The notes under the pieces: model-generated | Told to the model about the DNA's origin: nothing | What the model saw: the letters and a program-made list of their open reading frames with translations, nothing else | Databases searched by the model: none | Source: DASYUM01 sp036001225 | GTDB taxonomy: Bacteria; Methylomirabilota; Methylomirabilia; Rokubacteriales; DASRDR01 | Length of the DNA stretch: 28,535 nt | Assembly: GCA_036001225.1 (NCBI GenBank) | Contig: DASYUM010000025.1 | Span: 1 to 28,535, forward strand | Direction: 5' to 3' | Program-made: the position numbers and the translations under genes | Shown: piece by piece, positions 13,915 through 21,589 of the stretch | How positions within the stretch are numbered: position 1 is the first letter of the stretch | How the letters are laid out: the number at the start of each line of letters is the position of its first letter

Positions 13915-15201
13915 GTGGTGACGCCGCGCGTGAGCCCGCGCGTCCCCGAAACCGCCGTCCCGGCGAATCGCCCGCTGGCGCTCGGGCTGCGCGAGAATCT
14001 CGGCCAGTTCAGCCTCCTCGTCCTGATCAACGCCTTCGTCGGCGCCATGGTCGGCCTCGAGCGGACCGTGGTCCCGCTCATCGGCGAGCGCGAGTTCGGG
14101 CTGGCCTCCAAGACCGCCATCGTCTCCTTCATCGTGAGCTTCGGCGTGACCAAGGCCGTTCTGAACCTGGTGGCGGCCCGCCTGTCGGAGCGCTTCGGGC
14201 GGAAGCCGATCCTGGTCGCCGGCTGGCTCCTGGGTGTGCCGGTCCCCTTCCTCATCATGTGGGCGCCGAGCTGGGCCTGGATCGACGCCGCCAACGTGCT
14301 GCTGGGGGCCAACCAGGCCTTTGCCTGGTCGATGACGGTCATCATGAAGGTGGACCTGGTCGGGCCCCGCCGACGCGGCCTGGCCCTCGGCCTGAACGAG
14401 TTCGCCGGCTACCTCGCGGTCGCGATCTCGGCCTGGGCCACCGGCGCCATCGCCGCCGCCTATGCCCTGCGGCCCCAACCCTTCTACTACGGCGGCGTCG
14501 TGGCCCTCCTGGGGCTCGGGCTCTCGGTCGTCTTCGTGCGGGAGACGCGCGGCCACGTCGCGCTGGAAGTCGCCCAGCAGATCGGCCCCGCCGCCGGGCC
14601 GTTGCCGTCGTTCCGGACGATCTTCGCGCGCACGACCTGGCGCGAGCGCAGTTTGTCGGCCGCTTGCCAGGCCGGACTCGTCAACAACCTGAACGATGGC
14701 ATGTCGTGGGGCATCTATCCCCTCTTCTTCGGCAGCTACGGGCTCGGCGTCGCCGCCATCGGCGTCGTCAAGGCGGTGTATCCCGGCGTCTGGGGTCTCC
14801 TGCAGCTCCTGACCGGCCCCTTGAGCGACCGGATCGGCCGCAAGTGGCTCATCGCGGGCGGGATGGCGGTCCAGGCCGGCGGCATCTGGCTCACGGTGCT
14901 GGTGCCGCGCTATCCGGCCTGGCTGGCGGGTGCGGCGCTGCAGGGGCTGGGGACGGCCATGGTCTACCCGACGCTGCTCGCCGTCATCGGCGACGTTGCC
15001 CATCCCAGCTGGCGGGCGACCGGGTTCGGCGTCTACCGGCTCTGGCGGGACCTCGGCTACGCGATCGGCGCCCTGCTGGCCGGGATCGTGGCCGACCTGC
15101 TGGGCATGGCGGCGGCGATCCACGTCGTCGCGACGCTCACCCTGCTCTCGGGGGTCGTGGTGGCCCTTCGGATGGCGGAGACGCGGCCCGCCCCGGCCTG
15201 A
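13915..15201 (+). CDS. Major facilitator superfamily transporter
   Basis: 428 residues with about 12 predicted membrane helices. Two copies of the MFS loop motif are visible, SERFGRKPILVAG after helix 2 and SDRIGRKWLIAGG after helix 8, confirming the two-half layout. A further GLGLSVVFVRETRG segment ends the N-terminal half before the central cytoplasmic loop. The start is GTG (13915; another GTG follows at 13918), nine bases after the fusion gene, so it belongs to the same operon. The operon context suggests import or export of a sulfur compound, but MFS sequence does not reveal substrate. It is not closely similar to the BT1-type carrier at 1811-3067. Confidence 0.85.
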   Translation: MVTPRVSPRVPETAVPANRPLALGLRENLGQFSLLVLINAFVGAMVGLERTVVPLIGEREFGLASKTAIVSFIVSFGVTKAVLNLVAARLSERFGRKPILVAGWLLGVPVPFLIMWAPSWAWIDAANVLLGANQAFAWSMTVIMKVDLVGPRRRGLALGLNEFAGYLAVAISAWATGAIAAAYALRPQPFYYGGVVALLGLGLSVVFVRETRGHVALEVAQQIGPAAGPLPSFRTIFARTTWRERSLSAACQAGLVNNLNDGMSWGIYPLFFGSYGLGVAAIGVVKAVYPGVWGLLQLLTGPLSDRIGRKWLIAGGMAVQAGGIWLTVLVPRYPAWLAGAALQGLGTAMVYPTLLAVIGDVAHPSWRATGFGVYRLWRDLGYAIGALLAGIVADLLGMAAAIHVVATLTLLSGVVVALRMAETRPAPA

Positions 15202-15239
15202 TATCGTCGGACGACTCGAGCGATCAACGGGCGAGGGCG

Positions 15240-16085
15240 ATGACCGATCCGACCGTGCTCCTGGCGACGCAGTACTCGGAGAGAGCCGGCGAGTATGCGC
15301 GGCTGTGGAGTCCGATCATCCGGCCGATGGGCGAGCGCCTGGTGGGGGCGATGCCGCTCGGGAAGGCGAGGGCGGTCCTCGACGTCGGCACCGGCTCCGG
15401 CGCGCTGCTGCCCGTCCTGCGGCTGGCGGCGCCGGGCGCTCGCATCGTGGGCATCGACCGGGCGGATGGCATGCTCCGGCTGGCCCGCACGCTCTCCTCC
15501 GCGACGTTCCTGGTCGTGACGGATGCCGCGCGGCTCGGCCTCCGCTCGGCCACGTTCGACGCCGCCGTGCTCGCGTTCGTCCTCTTCCACCTGCCGAATC
15601 CGCTGGACGGCCTGGCCGAGCTGGCCCGCGTGTTGCGCACGGGCGGCCTCGTCGGCACCGCGACCTGGGGCGCCGATCAGGCGCTGCCGGCCGCGGCGAT
15701 CTGGACCGAGGAGCTGGACGCGGCGGGCGCGGCACCCGGGACCCTCCCCGACGCGGTCCAGCAGCACGCGCTGGTGGATACGCCGGACAAGGTCGGCGGG
15801 CTGCTGGAGGCCGCCGCACTCGTCCCGGTGCGCCTCTGGACCGAGCGCTTCGAGCGCCGCTGGAGGTGGGACGAGCTGTTCGCGCTCCAGCGACGGTGGG
15901 GCCTCCCCCACCGCCGGCTCCAGACGCTCGGAGAGGACCAGCGCCACCCCTGCCTGGCGCGGGTGCGCGAGCGGATGGGCCGCCTGGCGCCAGCCGACCT
16001 GGTGCACCGGCCCGAGATCGTCTTCGCCCTCGCCCGTCGCGAGCCCGAGCGCGCAGTCCGTTCGAGTAACCGGGCGCGACCGTAG
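15240..16085 (+). CDS. Class I SAM-dependent methyltransferase
   Basis: 281 residues from the ATG at 15240. Rossmann-type methyltransferase: motif I VLDVGTGSGALLP (47-58), the acidic residue after strand 2 at D73 (VGIDRADGML), motif II FDAAVLAFVLFHLPNP and motif III LARVLRTGGLVGTATWG. It belongs with the UbiE/Methyltransf_11-like small-molecule methyltransferases. The substrate is unknown and the C-terminal 100 residues are rich in Arg and Trp. It starts 38 bases after the MFS gene on the same strand and is probably the last gene of the LysR-controlled operon, ending just before repeat copy B. Class is firm; substrate is open. Confidence 0.88.
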   Translation: MTDPTVLLATQYSERAGEYARLWSPIIRPMGERLVGAMPLGKARAVLDVGTGSGALLPVLRLAAPGARIVGIDRADGMLRLARTLSSATFLVVTDAARLGLRSATFDAAVLAFVLFHLPNPLDGLAELARVLRTGGLVGTATWGADQALPAAAIWTEELDAAGAAPGTLPDAVQQHALVDTPDKVGGLLEAAALVPVRLWTERFERRWRWDELFALQRRWGLPHRRLQTLGEDQRHPCLARVRERMGRLAPADLVHRPEIVFALARREPERAVRSSNRARP

Positions 16086-16109
16086 CCTGACCGCCAACGG
16101 TCAGATGTT

Positions 16110-16266
16110 CCGCTCCGAGCGCGGGCTTCGCCACGCGCCCACCCACCCAACCCTAAAAGGTGGGGGAGGCCTCGGAGAATGCGCGCCGCCGGGCGTCGCG
16201 GGGCTGGGGCCCCGCCGCCCGGGGCGCGCGGTCCCAAAGGTGTTCCGACACCCCTCCGACAATCTA
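16110..16266 (-). repeat. Dispersed hairpin repeat, copy B (rearranged)
   Basis: In the convergent gap between the methyltransferase (plus) and the thioredoxin/NHL gene (minus). It keeps the landmarks CCGCTCCGAGCG (16110-16121), TGGGGGAGGCCTCGGAG (16161-16177) and CCCCTCCGACAATCTA (16251-16266), the last ending in the CTA that is the TAG stop of the minus gene. The middle stem seen in copies A and C is replaced by a different hairpin (16181-16229). It also has CTAAAAGG before the G-run, as in the first unit of copy C. Confidence 0.8.
16181..16229. repeat. 21-bp GC hairpin inside repeat copy B
   Basis: GCGGGGC/GCCCCGC (16198-16204 with 16209-16215, loop TGGG) sits on a longer stem pairing 16181-16195 with 16216-16229. 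The only irregularities are a bulged G (16188) and a TC bulge (16196-16197). All 21 pairs are G-C. It could act as a two-way transcription block or 3'-end stabiliser, but no T-run follows on either strand. Confidence 0.7.
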
Positions 16267-18282
16267 CCGGGGCGGACCGGGGACGTCGTAGCGGATCGTC
16301 AGCTCGCGCCCGGGCGCGTCGGCGGCGATCCGGATCGGCTGCTCGAAGACGGCCGTCTGGATCAGACAGGCGCCCTGCCCGTCGGTCCGGCAGTAGAAGA
16401 AGGTCGTCGAGAGCGTGATCCGGCCTTCCCCCTCGCTCGCCCCGACGCGGAGCGGGATCCGAACGGGCAGGCTCGGGCGCTCGAGGCTCTTCTCGCCTTC
16501 GCCGCCGGGGACGGCGAGGCCCGCGCCGGTGACCTCGCGCACGCGGTAGACGAACGGCGTCCCCGGGTTCAGCTTGTAGCCGGCCGGCAGCCGGATGTCG
16601 AGGAGGAGCGCGCCATCCCCGCCCGGCCGCACGGCGGCGGCGGGGAGCGTGGGCCGGGCCGTGTCGGCGAGAACGTCGGAGAGGTCGGTGGCGGCCACGC
16701 TGGGCGCGGTGAGGCCCCGCAGGACGAGCGTCGTGACCTGGTGGGTGGCGAGGTCGGCGACCCGGACGGCGTGGTTGTTGGTGTCGGCGACGTAGAGCTT
16801 CCCGGCGGCGACGCTGAGCCCGCCCGGCTCGAAGAAGCGTGCCGCCTTGCCGTCCACGTGCCCGGGCGCGCCGTCGCCCGCGAACGTCGCCACCCGCCCC
16901 GGCCCCGGCTCGACCACCTTGACCTTGTGGTTGTAAGTGTCGGCGACGTAGAGCTTCCCGGCGTGGAAGGCGACGCCGAGCGGGTGCTGGAGGCGGACGG
17001 CGCCACCGTGGCCGTCGACGTCGCCGAATTCGAAGAGCCCCGTCCCGACCAGCGTGCGGACCTCCCCGGCCGGGTCGAGGTCGGCCGACCGGATCGCGCT
17101 CGCCTCGCTGTCTGCGAAGTAGAGCCGCTTGCCGTCGGTGGTGATGCCGCTCGGCTGGGCCAGCTCGGCCTCGGCCAGCGGCCCGTCGGTCAGGTCTTCG
17201 CTCCCGCTCCCCGCGTAGGGCCGGATCTGGCCGCTGGCCAGATCGAGGGCCCACAACTGGTGGGGGCCGGCCATCGCGATGTAGAGCGTGCTCTGGTGGG
17301 CGACGAGGTCCCACGGCGAGTTGAGCCCGATGTCGAGCGCCGGCCCGCGGGCGTCGCGGGCGTGGCTCTGGCTGCCGGTGCCGGCGACGGTGCTGACGCG
17401 CCGGGCCGCGAGGTCGAGCTTGCGGATCAGATGGTTCTCGCGATCCGCCACGTAGAGGGCCCCACCGGCCAGGGCCAGGCCTTGCGGGTGATCGAAACGC
17501 GCCTCGGCGAAGCTCCCGTCGCGCCGGCCCGCGTCGGGGCCGCCGACCGTGTGGAGCACCTGGCCGTCGCGTCGCGCGATGACGATGCGGTTGTGGTTGG
17601 TGTCGGCGATGAAGAGCCGATCGGCCTGAGGGTCGGCCAGGATCTTGCCCGGAAAGGCGAGCAGGCTCGGTCCCAGCCGGTATTTCTCGAGCGCGAGCGG
17701 GATCGGCGTCTCGTCGAGGGCGCCCCGGGCTTTGGCGTCCGCGATCAGGATGCCGATCACCCGGTCGAGGCCCTCGTAGTGGCCCTCGCCCTCGACGCCA
17801 CCGATGAGGTCGCCGTCGGCGTCGATGACGACGAGGGTAGGCCACGCTCGCACCCCGTAGGCCCGCCAGATCCGGAAATCGCGGTCGTTCACGATCGGGT
17901 GCTCGCGCCCGTAACGGAGAACCGCCTGCCGCATCCGCTCGACCTCGCCCTCGTTCTTGAACTTGGCCGAGTGGACCCCGATCACGACCAGCGCCGGCCC
18001 GTACTTCGCCTCCAGGCGCTTGAGGTCGGGGATGACGTGCAGGCAGTTGATGCAGCCGTACGTCCAGAAGTCGAGCAGGACGACCTTGCCTCGGAGGTCG
18101 GCCAGGGTGAGCGGGCGGGCCACGTTGAGCCAGCCGATCCCACCGTCCAGCTCGGGCGCGGCGGCGACCTCGATGAGCGGGGGCGGCGCCGTCTCCGGCG
18201 GCGTCGCCGGCGGGCTCTCCTCGTCGGCGACCGCGACGGTGACGGCGAGGAGCAGCAGGCCGAGCCAGACGCCGTATCGCAT
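16264..18282 (-). CDS. Exported thioredoxin-like protein with NHL-repeat propeller (NHLRC2-like)
   Basis: 672 residues. A signal peptide (MRYGVWLGLLLLAVTVAVA) and a Pro-rich stretch precede a thioredoxin domain (about 45-200) with active site C77-I-N-C80 (FWTYGCINCLHVIPDL) and the cis-Pro region RAWPTLVV. Then come about five or six NHL/beta-propeller repeats (LFIADTNHNRIV, LYVADRENHLIRK, LYFADSEASAIRS, LYVADTYNHKVK, LYVADTNNHAVR), and a C-terminal beta domain of about 110 residues with one CRTDGQGAC pair. The order Trx-NHL-beta matches NHLRC2. It likely works in the cell envelope, perhaps in thiol-disulfide exchange; the substrate is unknown. The TAG stop touches repeat copy B, and the gene is divergent from the MOSC gene with 53 bases between. 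Confidence 0.88.
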   Translation of the reverse strand: MRYGVWLGLLLLAVTVAVADEESPPATPPETAPPPLIEVAAAPELDGGIGWLNVARPLTLADLRGKVVLLDFWTYGCINCLHVIPDLKRLEAKYGPALVVIGVHSAKFKNEGEVERMRQAVLRYGREHPIVNDRDFRIWRAYGVRAWPTLVVIDADGDLIGGVEGEGHYEGLDRVIGILIADAKARGALDETPIPLALEKYRLGPSLLAFPGKILADPQADRLFIADTNHNRIVIARRDGQVLHTVGGPDAGRRDGSFAEARFDHPQGLALAGGALYVADRENHLIRKLDLAARRVSTVAGTGSQSHARDARGPALDIGLNSPWDLVAHQSTLYIAMAGPHQLWALDLASGQIRPYAGSGSEDLTDGPLAEAELAQPSGITTDGKRLYFADSEASAIRSADLDPAGEVRTLVGTGLFEFGDVDGHGGAVRLQHPLGVAFHAGKLYVADTYNHKVKVVEPGPGRVATFAGDGAPGHVDGKAARFFEPGGLSVAAGKLYVADTNNHAVRVADLATHQVTTLVLRGLTAPSVAATDLSDVLADTARPTLPAAAVRPGGDGALLLDIRLPAGYKLNPGTPFVYRVREVTGAGLAVPGGEGEKSLERPSLPVRIPLRVGASEGEGRITLSTTFFYCRTDGQGACLIQTAVFEQPIRIAADAPGRELTIRYDVPGPPR

Positions 18283-18335
18283 CCTGCGGTAAGATTACTC
18301 GGAGGGGAATCTCGACACAACCGGAGGGGATCGCC

Positions 18336-18809
18336 ATGGGGCAAGGGTCCGTGGTCTCGATCCAGATCGCGCCGGAGGCCTCGGCGCCGATGGTGCCCGT
18401 TCAGCAGATCGAAGCCGTCGTCGGCAAGGGCCTGGCCGGCGACCGCTACTTCCACCGGGCCGGCACCTACTCCGAGCGGCCCCCGAGCGCCGGCCGGCAG
18501 GTCACGCTGATCGAGGCCGAGGCGATCGAGGCGATCGCCCGCGAGGCCGGCATCGAGATTCCCGCCGCGGCCAGCCGGCGGAACATCACCACGCGCGGCG
18601 TCGCCCTGAACCACCTGGTCGGCCGGCGCTTCCGCGTCGGCGACGTCCTCCTCGAGGGCACGCGGCTCTGCGAGCCGTGCACGCACCTGGAGAGCCTGAG
18701 CAAGCCCGGCGTGCTGAAGGCGCTCGTGCACCGCGGCGGCCTGCGCTGCGACATCGTCGCCGGCGGCACCATCAAGATCGGCGACGTCGTCCGCGCCGAA
18801 GAGCGGTGA
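18336..18809 (+). CDS. MOSC-domain protein
   Basis: 157 residues covering a single MOSC domain, the C-terminal module of molybdenum cofactor sulfurases, thought to bind sulfur or molybdenum cofactor. Typical blocks: VVGKGLAGDRYF, RQVTLIEAEAIEAI, SRRNITTRGVALNHLVGRRFRVGDVLL and the cysteine segment TRLCEPCTHLE (C112, C115), followed by GLRCDIVAGGTIKIGD. One of these cysteines is the expected sulfur carrier. A GGAGGGG ribosome binding site precedes the ATG. The substrate is unknown. It is followed after 14 bases by the NarL-type regulator, perhaps in one transcript, and lies divergent to the thioredoxin/NHL gene. No molybdopterin biosynthesis gene is nearby. Confidence 0.88.
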   Translation: MGQGSVVSIQIAPEASAPMVPVQQIEAVVGKGLAGDRYFHRAGTYSERPPSAGRQVTLIEAEAIEAIAREAGIEIPAAASRRNITTRGVALNHLVGRRFRVGDVLLEGTRLCEPCTHLESLSKPGVLKALVHRGGLRCDIVAGGTIKIGDVVRAEER

Positions 18810-18823
18810 GGCTGGGCTACGCC

Positions 18824-19588
18824 ATGAGACGTCACCGCGCCGAAGCTCGGCGATCCATGCCGCGCCCCACCCTCGCCACGTGGGGGCTCAGGTCGGAGGA
18901 CAGCGGCAGCCAGACGCCGATTCGAGTCGTGATCGTCGACGGTCAGAACCTGGTGAGGGAAGGGCTGGCGGCGCTGCTCAGCCGGCAGCCCCACGTCGCC
19001 ATCGTCGGCGAGGCCGCCAGCGCCCGGCAGTTGACCGACATCATGGCCGACCTCGCGCCCGACGTGGTCCTCCTCGACGTCGCCCTGACCGATACCGACA
19101 GCATCGACGTGATCCGGACGGTCAGGCAGCGGTGGCCCAGCACCAGGGTGCTCCTGCTGGCGGTCGGCGGGGATGAAGGTCGGGTCTTCACCGCGCTGAG
19201 GGCCGGGGCCAAGGGCTACGTCACCAAGAATGCGAGCGGCACCGAGGTCACGAAGGCCATCGGGGCGGTCCATCGCGGCGAGATGTGGGCCGAGAGAACC
19301 TTCATCGCCCGGTTCTTCGAGGCGGAGGCGTCCCGGTCCTCCCCGGCGCCGGTCGGTGATCCGTCCGGACGCCCGCTGACCGAGCGAGAGAAGGACATCG
19401 TCCGGGTCCTGGTTTCCGGCGCGACCAACAAGGACATCGCGCAGGCGCTCGCGATCAGCGAGAAGACGGTGAAGAGTCATCTGACCAGCATCTTCAGGAA
19501 GCTTCAGGTCAGCCGGCGGCTCGAGGCCGCCTTGCAGGCGATCCAGCGGGGCTTGATCGCCGTCGCCTGCGCGCCCCTTTTCGACTAG
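18824..19588 (+). CDS. NarL/LuxR-type response regulator with atypical receiver
   Basis: 254 residues from the ATG at 18824; an alternative ATG is at 18857. The receiver covers about 32-150 with D85 (VVLLDVALTD) and K135 (GYVTKNAS). The output is a LuxR-type helix-turn-helix at 184-243 (LTEREKDIVRVL, TNKDIAQALAISEKTVKSHL). Two conserved receiver positions deviate: the acidic pair is IVDG (D39, G40) instead of DD, and the switch Thr/Ser of LLLTA is Ala (LLLAVGG, A113). Mg2+ binding and signal switching may therefore be weakened, and it may work without phosphorylation. There is no partner kinase next to it. Probably co-transcribed with the MOSC gene. Confidence 0.87.
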   Translation: MRRHRAEARRSMPRPTLATWGLRSEDSGSQTPIRVVIVDGQNLVREGLAALLSRQPHVAIVGEAASARQLTDIMADLAPDVVLLDVALTDTDSIDVIRTVRQRWPSTRVLLLAVGGDEGRVFTALRAGAKGYVTKNASGTEVTKAIGAVHRGEMWAERTFIARFFEAEASRSSPAPVGDPSGRPLTEREKDIVRVLVSGATNKDIAQALAISEKTVKSHLTSIFRKLQVSRRLEAALQAIQRGLIAVACAPLFD

Positions 19589-19805
19589 GTCCATCGGCCT
19601 AGGACTCCGTCTCCGGCCCGCGCCCTAGGTCGACCGTCGGGTCTCTCCGGCCGGCTCGGCCGGGCCCGCCTCCGACTTCCTTCCGTCTCCCGCGTCTCCG
19701 TCCAAAAGCCGATTGCTCCCGCGGCTCGACCGGGGTGTAGTCGAATTGAGCCATCCCACACCCTCACGGCCGCTGGACGGCGGCCCCGAGACGGAGAGGC
19801 GATTC
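19589..19805. other. Intergenic region before the double-thioredoxin gene
   Basis: A gap of 217 bases. CCGGCC-GGCTC-GGCCGG (19647-19663) could form a 6-bp hairpin behind the NarL-type gene, but no T-run follows. A weak promoter-like pair TTGCTC-17-TGTAGT lies near 19711-19739. GGAGAGG just before 19806 is the ribosome binding site of the next gene. No gene is seen here. Confidence 0.35.
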
Positions 19806-20930
19806 GTGGAACTCCCGCTGGTGGCGATTGTCTTGCCCTGGGTCGGCGTGGCGGTCGGCGGCTGGCTCGGGTACGCGCTCCTCCGGCAAAACGGCCGCAT
19901 CCTGCTGCGCCTGGACGCCCTGGAGCGACAGCTTCGCCAGTCGGCGGGATCGGCACCCGGCGCGTGGCCGAGCCTGCCGCTGGGATCCCCGGCGCCCGAA
20001 TTCGAGCTTCCCGATCTGGCGGGCGGCCGGCGAGCCCTGACCGACTTCCGCGGGCGGCCCGTCCTGCTGATCTTCTTCAGCCCGCGCTGCGGGTTCTGTA
20101 CGCAGATGGCCGCCGACCTCGCGGCCCTGCCGCGCGACGGGGCCCGCGGTGCGCCGCTGCCGCTGATCGTGACGAGCGGCGACCCCGGCGAGAATCGCGC
20201 GCTGGTGGAGAAGCACGGCATCCGCGCCCCGGTGCTGCGGCAAGAGACGACCGAGGTCTCCTCACGATACAAGGCCAGCGGGACGCCCACCGGCTACCTC
20301 ATCGACGAGCAGGGGCGGATCGCGAGCGAGATCGCGGTGGGGGCCCCGGCCCTGCTGGCGCTGGCGGCCCGGCCGAGCGCCGGCCCGGGCGATCGTCGGG
20401 GCCAGGGCGCGGCCGGCAAGCCGCCGCTCGAGCTCTTCCAGGGACATCGCTCGCTGGCCGAGAGCCGGATCACCCGGAAGGGCCTGCCGGCCGGGACGCC
20501 CGCGCCGCCGTTCACGCTGCCCCGGGTGGACGGCGGGGAGCTGTCGCGGGAGGCGTATCGAGGCCGGCGGCTCCTGCTGGTCTTCTCAGATCCGGAGTGC
20601 GAACCCTGCGACGAGCTGGCCCGCCGCCTGGAAACGCTAACGCGCGAGCGACCGACCCTGTCGGTCCTCATGGTGAGCCGGGGAGATCCGGAAGCCAACC
20701 GGCGGAAGGTCCGGGAACACGGCCTCACGTTCCCCGTCGTGCTTCAGCGGCACTGGGAGGTTTCCCGGCTCTACGGGATCTTTGCGACGCCGGTCGGCTA
20801 CCTGATCGACGAGGCGGGGGTGATCGTCGCCGACGTCGCGGTGGGACCCGCTGCGATCCTGGCCCGGGTGGGCGCGGCCGCGGTTCCCACTGACGGGACG
20901 AGCGCCCGCATGGGCCCGCGGGGAAGGTGA
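19806..20930 (+). CDS. Membrane-anchored tandem thioredoxin-fold protein (TlpA/MauD-like)
   Basis: 374 residues from the GTG at 19806, chosen for its GGAGAGG and because it places the membrane helix (about 3-25, LVAIVLPWVGVAVGGWLGYALL) at the N-terminus. Two redoxin domains follow. Domain 1 (about 58-185) has FSPRCGFCTQM (C95, C98) and cis-Pro SGTPTGYLID. Domain 2 (about 228-355) has SDPECEPCDEL (C265, C268) and FATPVGYLID. The linker is Gly/Arg-rich. MauD, of the same general fold and anchoring, is needed for folding of the disulfide-rich small subunit of methylamine dehydrogenase. The next gene encodes a Tat-exported protein with 16 cysteines, so a role as its disulfide oxidase/isomerase in the periplasm is a reasonable inference. 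The frame is open to 19713, but that extension lacks a good start. Confidence 0.85.
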   Translation: MELPLVAIVLPWVGVAVGGWLGYALLRQNGRILLRLDALERQLRQSAGSAPGAWPSLPLGSPAPEFELPDLAGGRRALTDFRGRPVLLIFFSPRCGFCTQMAADLAALPRDGARGAPLPLIVTSGDPGENRALVEKHGIRAPVLRQETTEVSSRYKASGTPTGYLIDEQGRIASEIAVGAPALLALAARPSAGPGDRRGQGAAGKPPLELFQGHRSLAESRITRKGLPAGTPAPPFTLPRVDGGELSREAYRGRRLLLVFSDPECEPCDELARRLETLTRERPTLSVLMVSRGDPEANRRKVREHGLTFPVVLQRHWEVSRLYGIFATPVGYLIDEAGVIVADVAVGPAAILARVGAAAVPTDGTSARMGPRGR

Positions 20931-21057
20931 TGGGGGTCCCACGGCAGTCAGGGGGCTCGTGGGACGCCTCGGCTCCCTCCCGTGGGCCGCCCTGGATATC
21001 GCGGCCACGCCGGACACACGACGACAGGCTTGGGGGGAGGGAGAAAGCGAGACAGCG

Positions 21058-21516
21058 ATGGCGAATCGGTTCGATGAGCTGGCGATGGCCCTGGCCGGCG
21101 GGATGACGCGACGCGGAGCCCTTCGGCTTCTGGGCATCGGCGCCGCGGCCGCCGGGCTGCTGGGCCCCCTGGGTCGGCGAACGGCCTGGGCGGGGCCTGG
21201 CTGCGGCCGCGCCTGTCAGGATGCAGGGTTCCAGCCTGGCAGCCGGGATTTCGTGGACTGCGTCCACGCATGCGGCCAGGCCAAGGAAGTCTGCGAGGTG
21301 AATGCCCTCGAGGCGTGCGTCGCCATCGACCCCGTGGCGGCGACCGTCACCGTGACCTGCTGCGGCGGCGGGGGGACCTGCAACACGCTCGGGGTGTGCG
21401 TTTGTCCGAGTGGCACCGACATCACCGAGTGCACCAACGTCACGATTCCTACCTTCACCTGTTGCACCGGCGGCGCCGTCTGCGACAACGCCGCGGGAGT
21501 CTGCGTCTCAGCCTAG
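21058..21516 (+). CDS. Tat-exported cysteine-rich protein (16 cysteines)
   Basis: 152 residues from the ATG at 21058, with GGGGGAGGGAG upstream. The N-terminus FDELAMALAGGMTRRGALRLLGIG is a twin-arginine signal (RRxALRLL plus a hydrophobic Ala/Gly/Leu stretch), with likely cleavage after AWA near residue 44. The mature part of about 108 residues has 16 cysteines, including two CC pairs, spaced as in small disulfide-stapled domains (CGRAC, DCVHACG, TCCGGGGTC, VCVCP, TCCTGGAVC). Tat export implies passage in a folded or cofactor-bound state. It resembles Tat-tagged Cys-rich proteins of unknown role and, loosely, MauA-like small subunits, but I cannot assign it; no tryptophan remains in the mature part, which speaks against a TTQ cofactor. 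It lies 127 bases after the double-thioredoxin gene. Confidence 0.8.
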   Translation: MANRFDELAMALAGGMTRRGALRLLGIGAAAAGLLGPLGRRTAWAGPGCGRACQDAGFQPGSRDFVDCVHACGQAKEVCEVNALEACVAIDPVAATVTVTCCGGGGTCNTLGVCVCPSGTDITECTNVTIPTFTCCTGGAVCDNAAGVCVSA

Positions 21517-21526
21517 GCCCTTCACA

Positions 21527-21580
21527 GCGCGGCGAGGGGGCCCTCGGCGCTCCGTTGCCCTGGAGCTCCCCTCGCCGCGC
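21527..21580. terminator. Bidirectional terminator-like inverted repeat between convergent genes
   Basis: GCGCGGCGAGGGG (21527-21539) and CCCCTCGCCGCGC (21568-21580) form a perfect 13-bp stem with a 28-base loop, exactly between the stops of the cysteine-rich protein gene and the cyclase-family gene. No T-run follows, so it may rely on Rho or serve to stabilise both 3' ends. Confidence 0.6.
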
Positions 21581-21589
21581 GATGCTCGG

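Noticed and set aside
15523..18510. Plus-strand open frame of 995 codons through the thioredoxin/NHL gene
   Set aside because: Antisense to a gene with a signal peptide, CxxC and NHL repeats, and it crosses repeat copy B. Composition is typical of a GC shadow.
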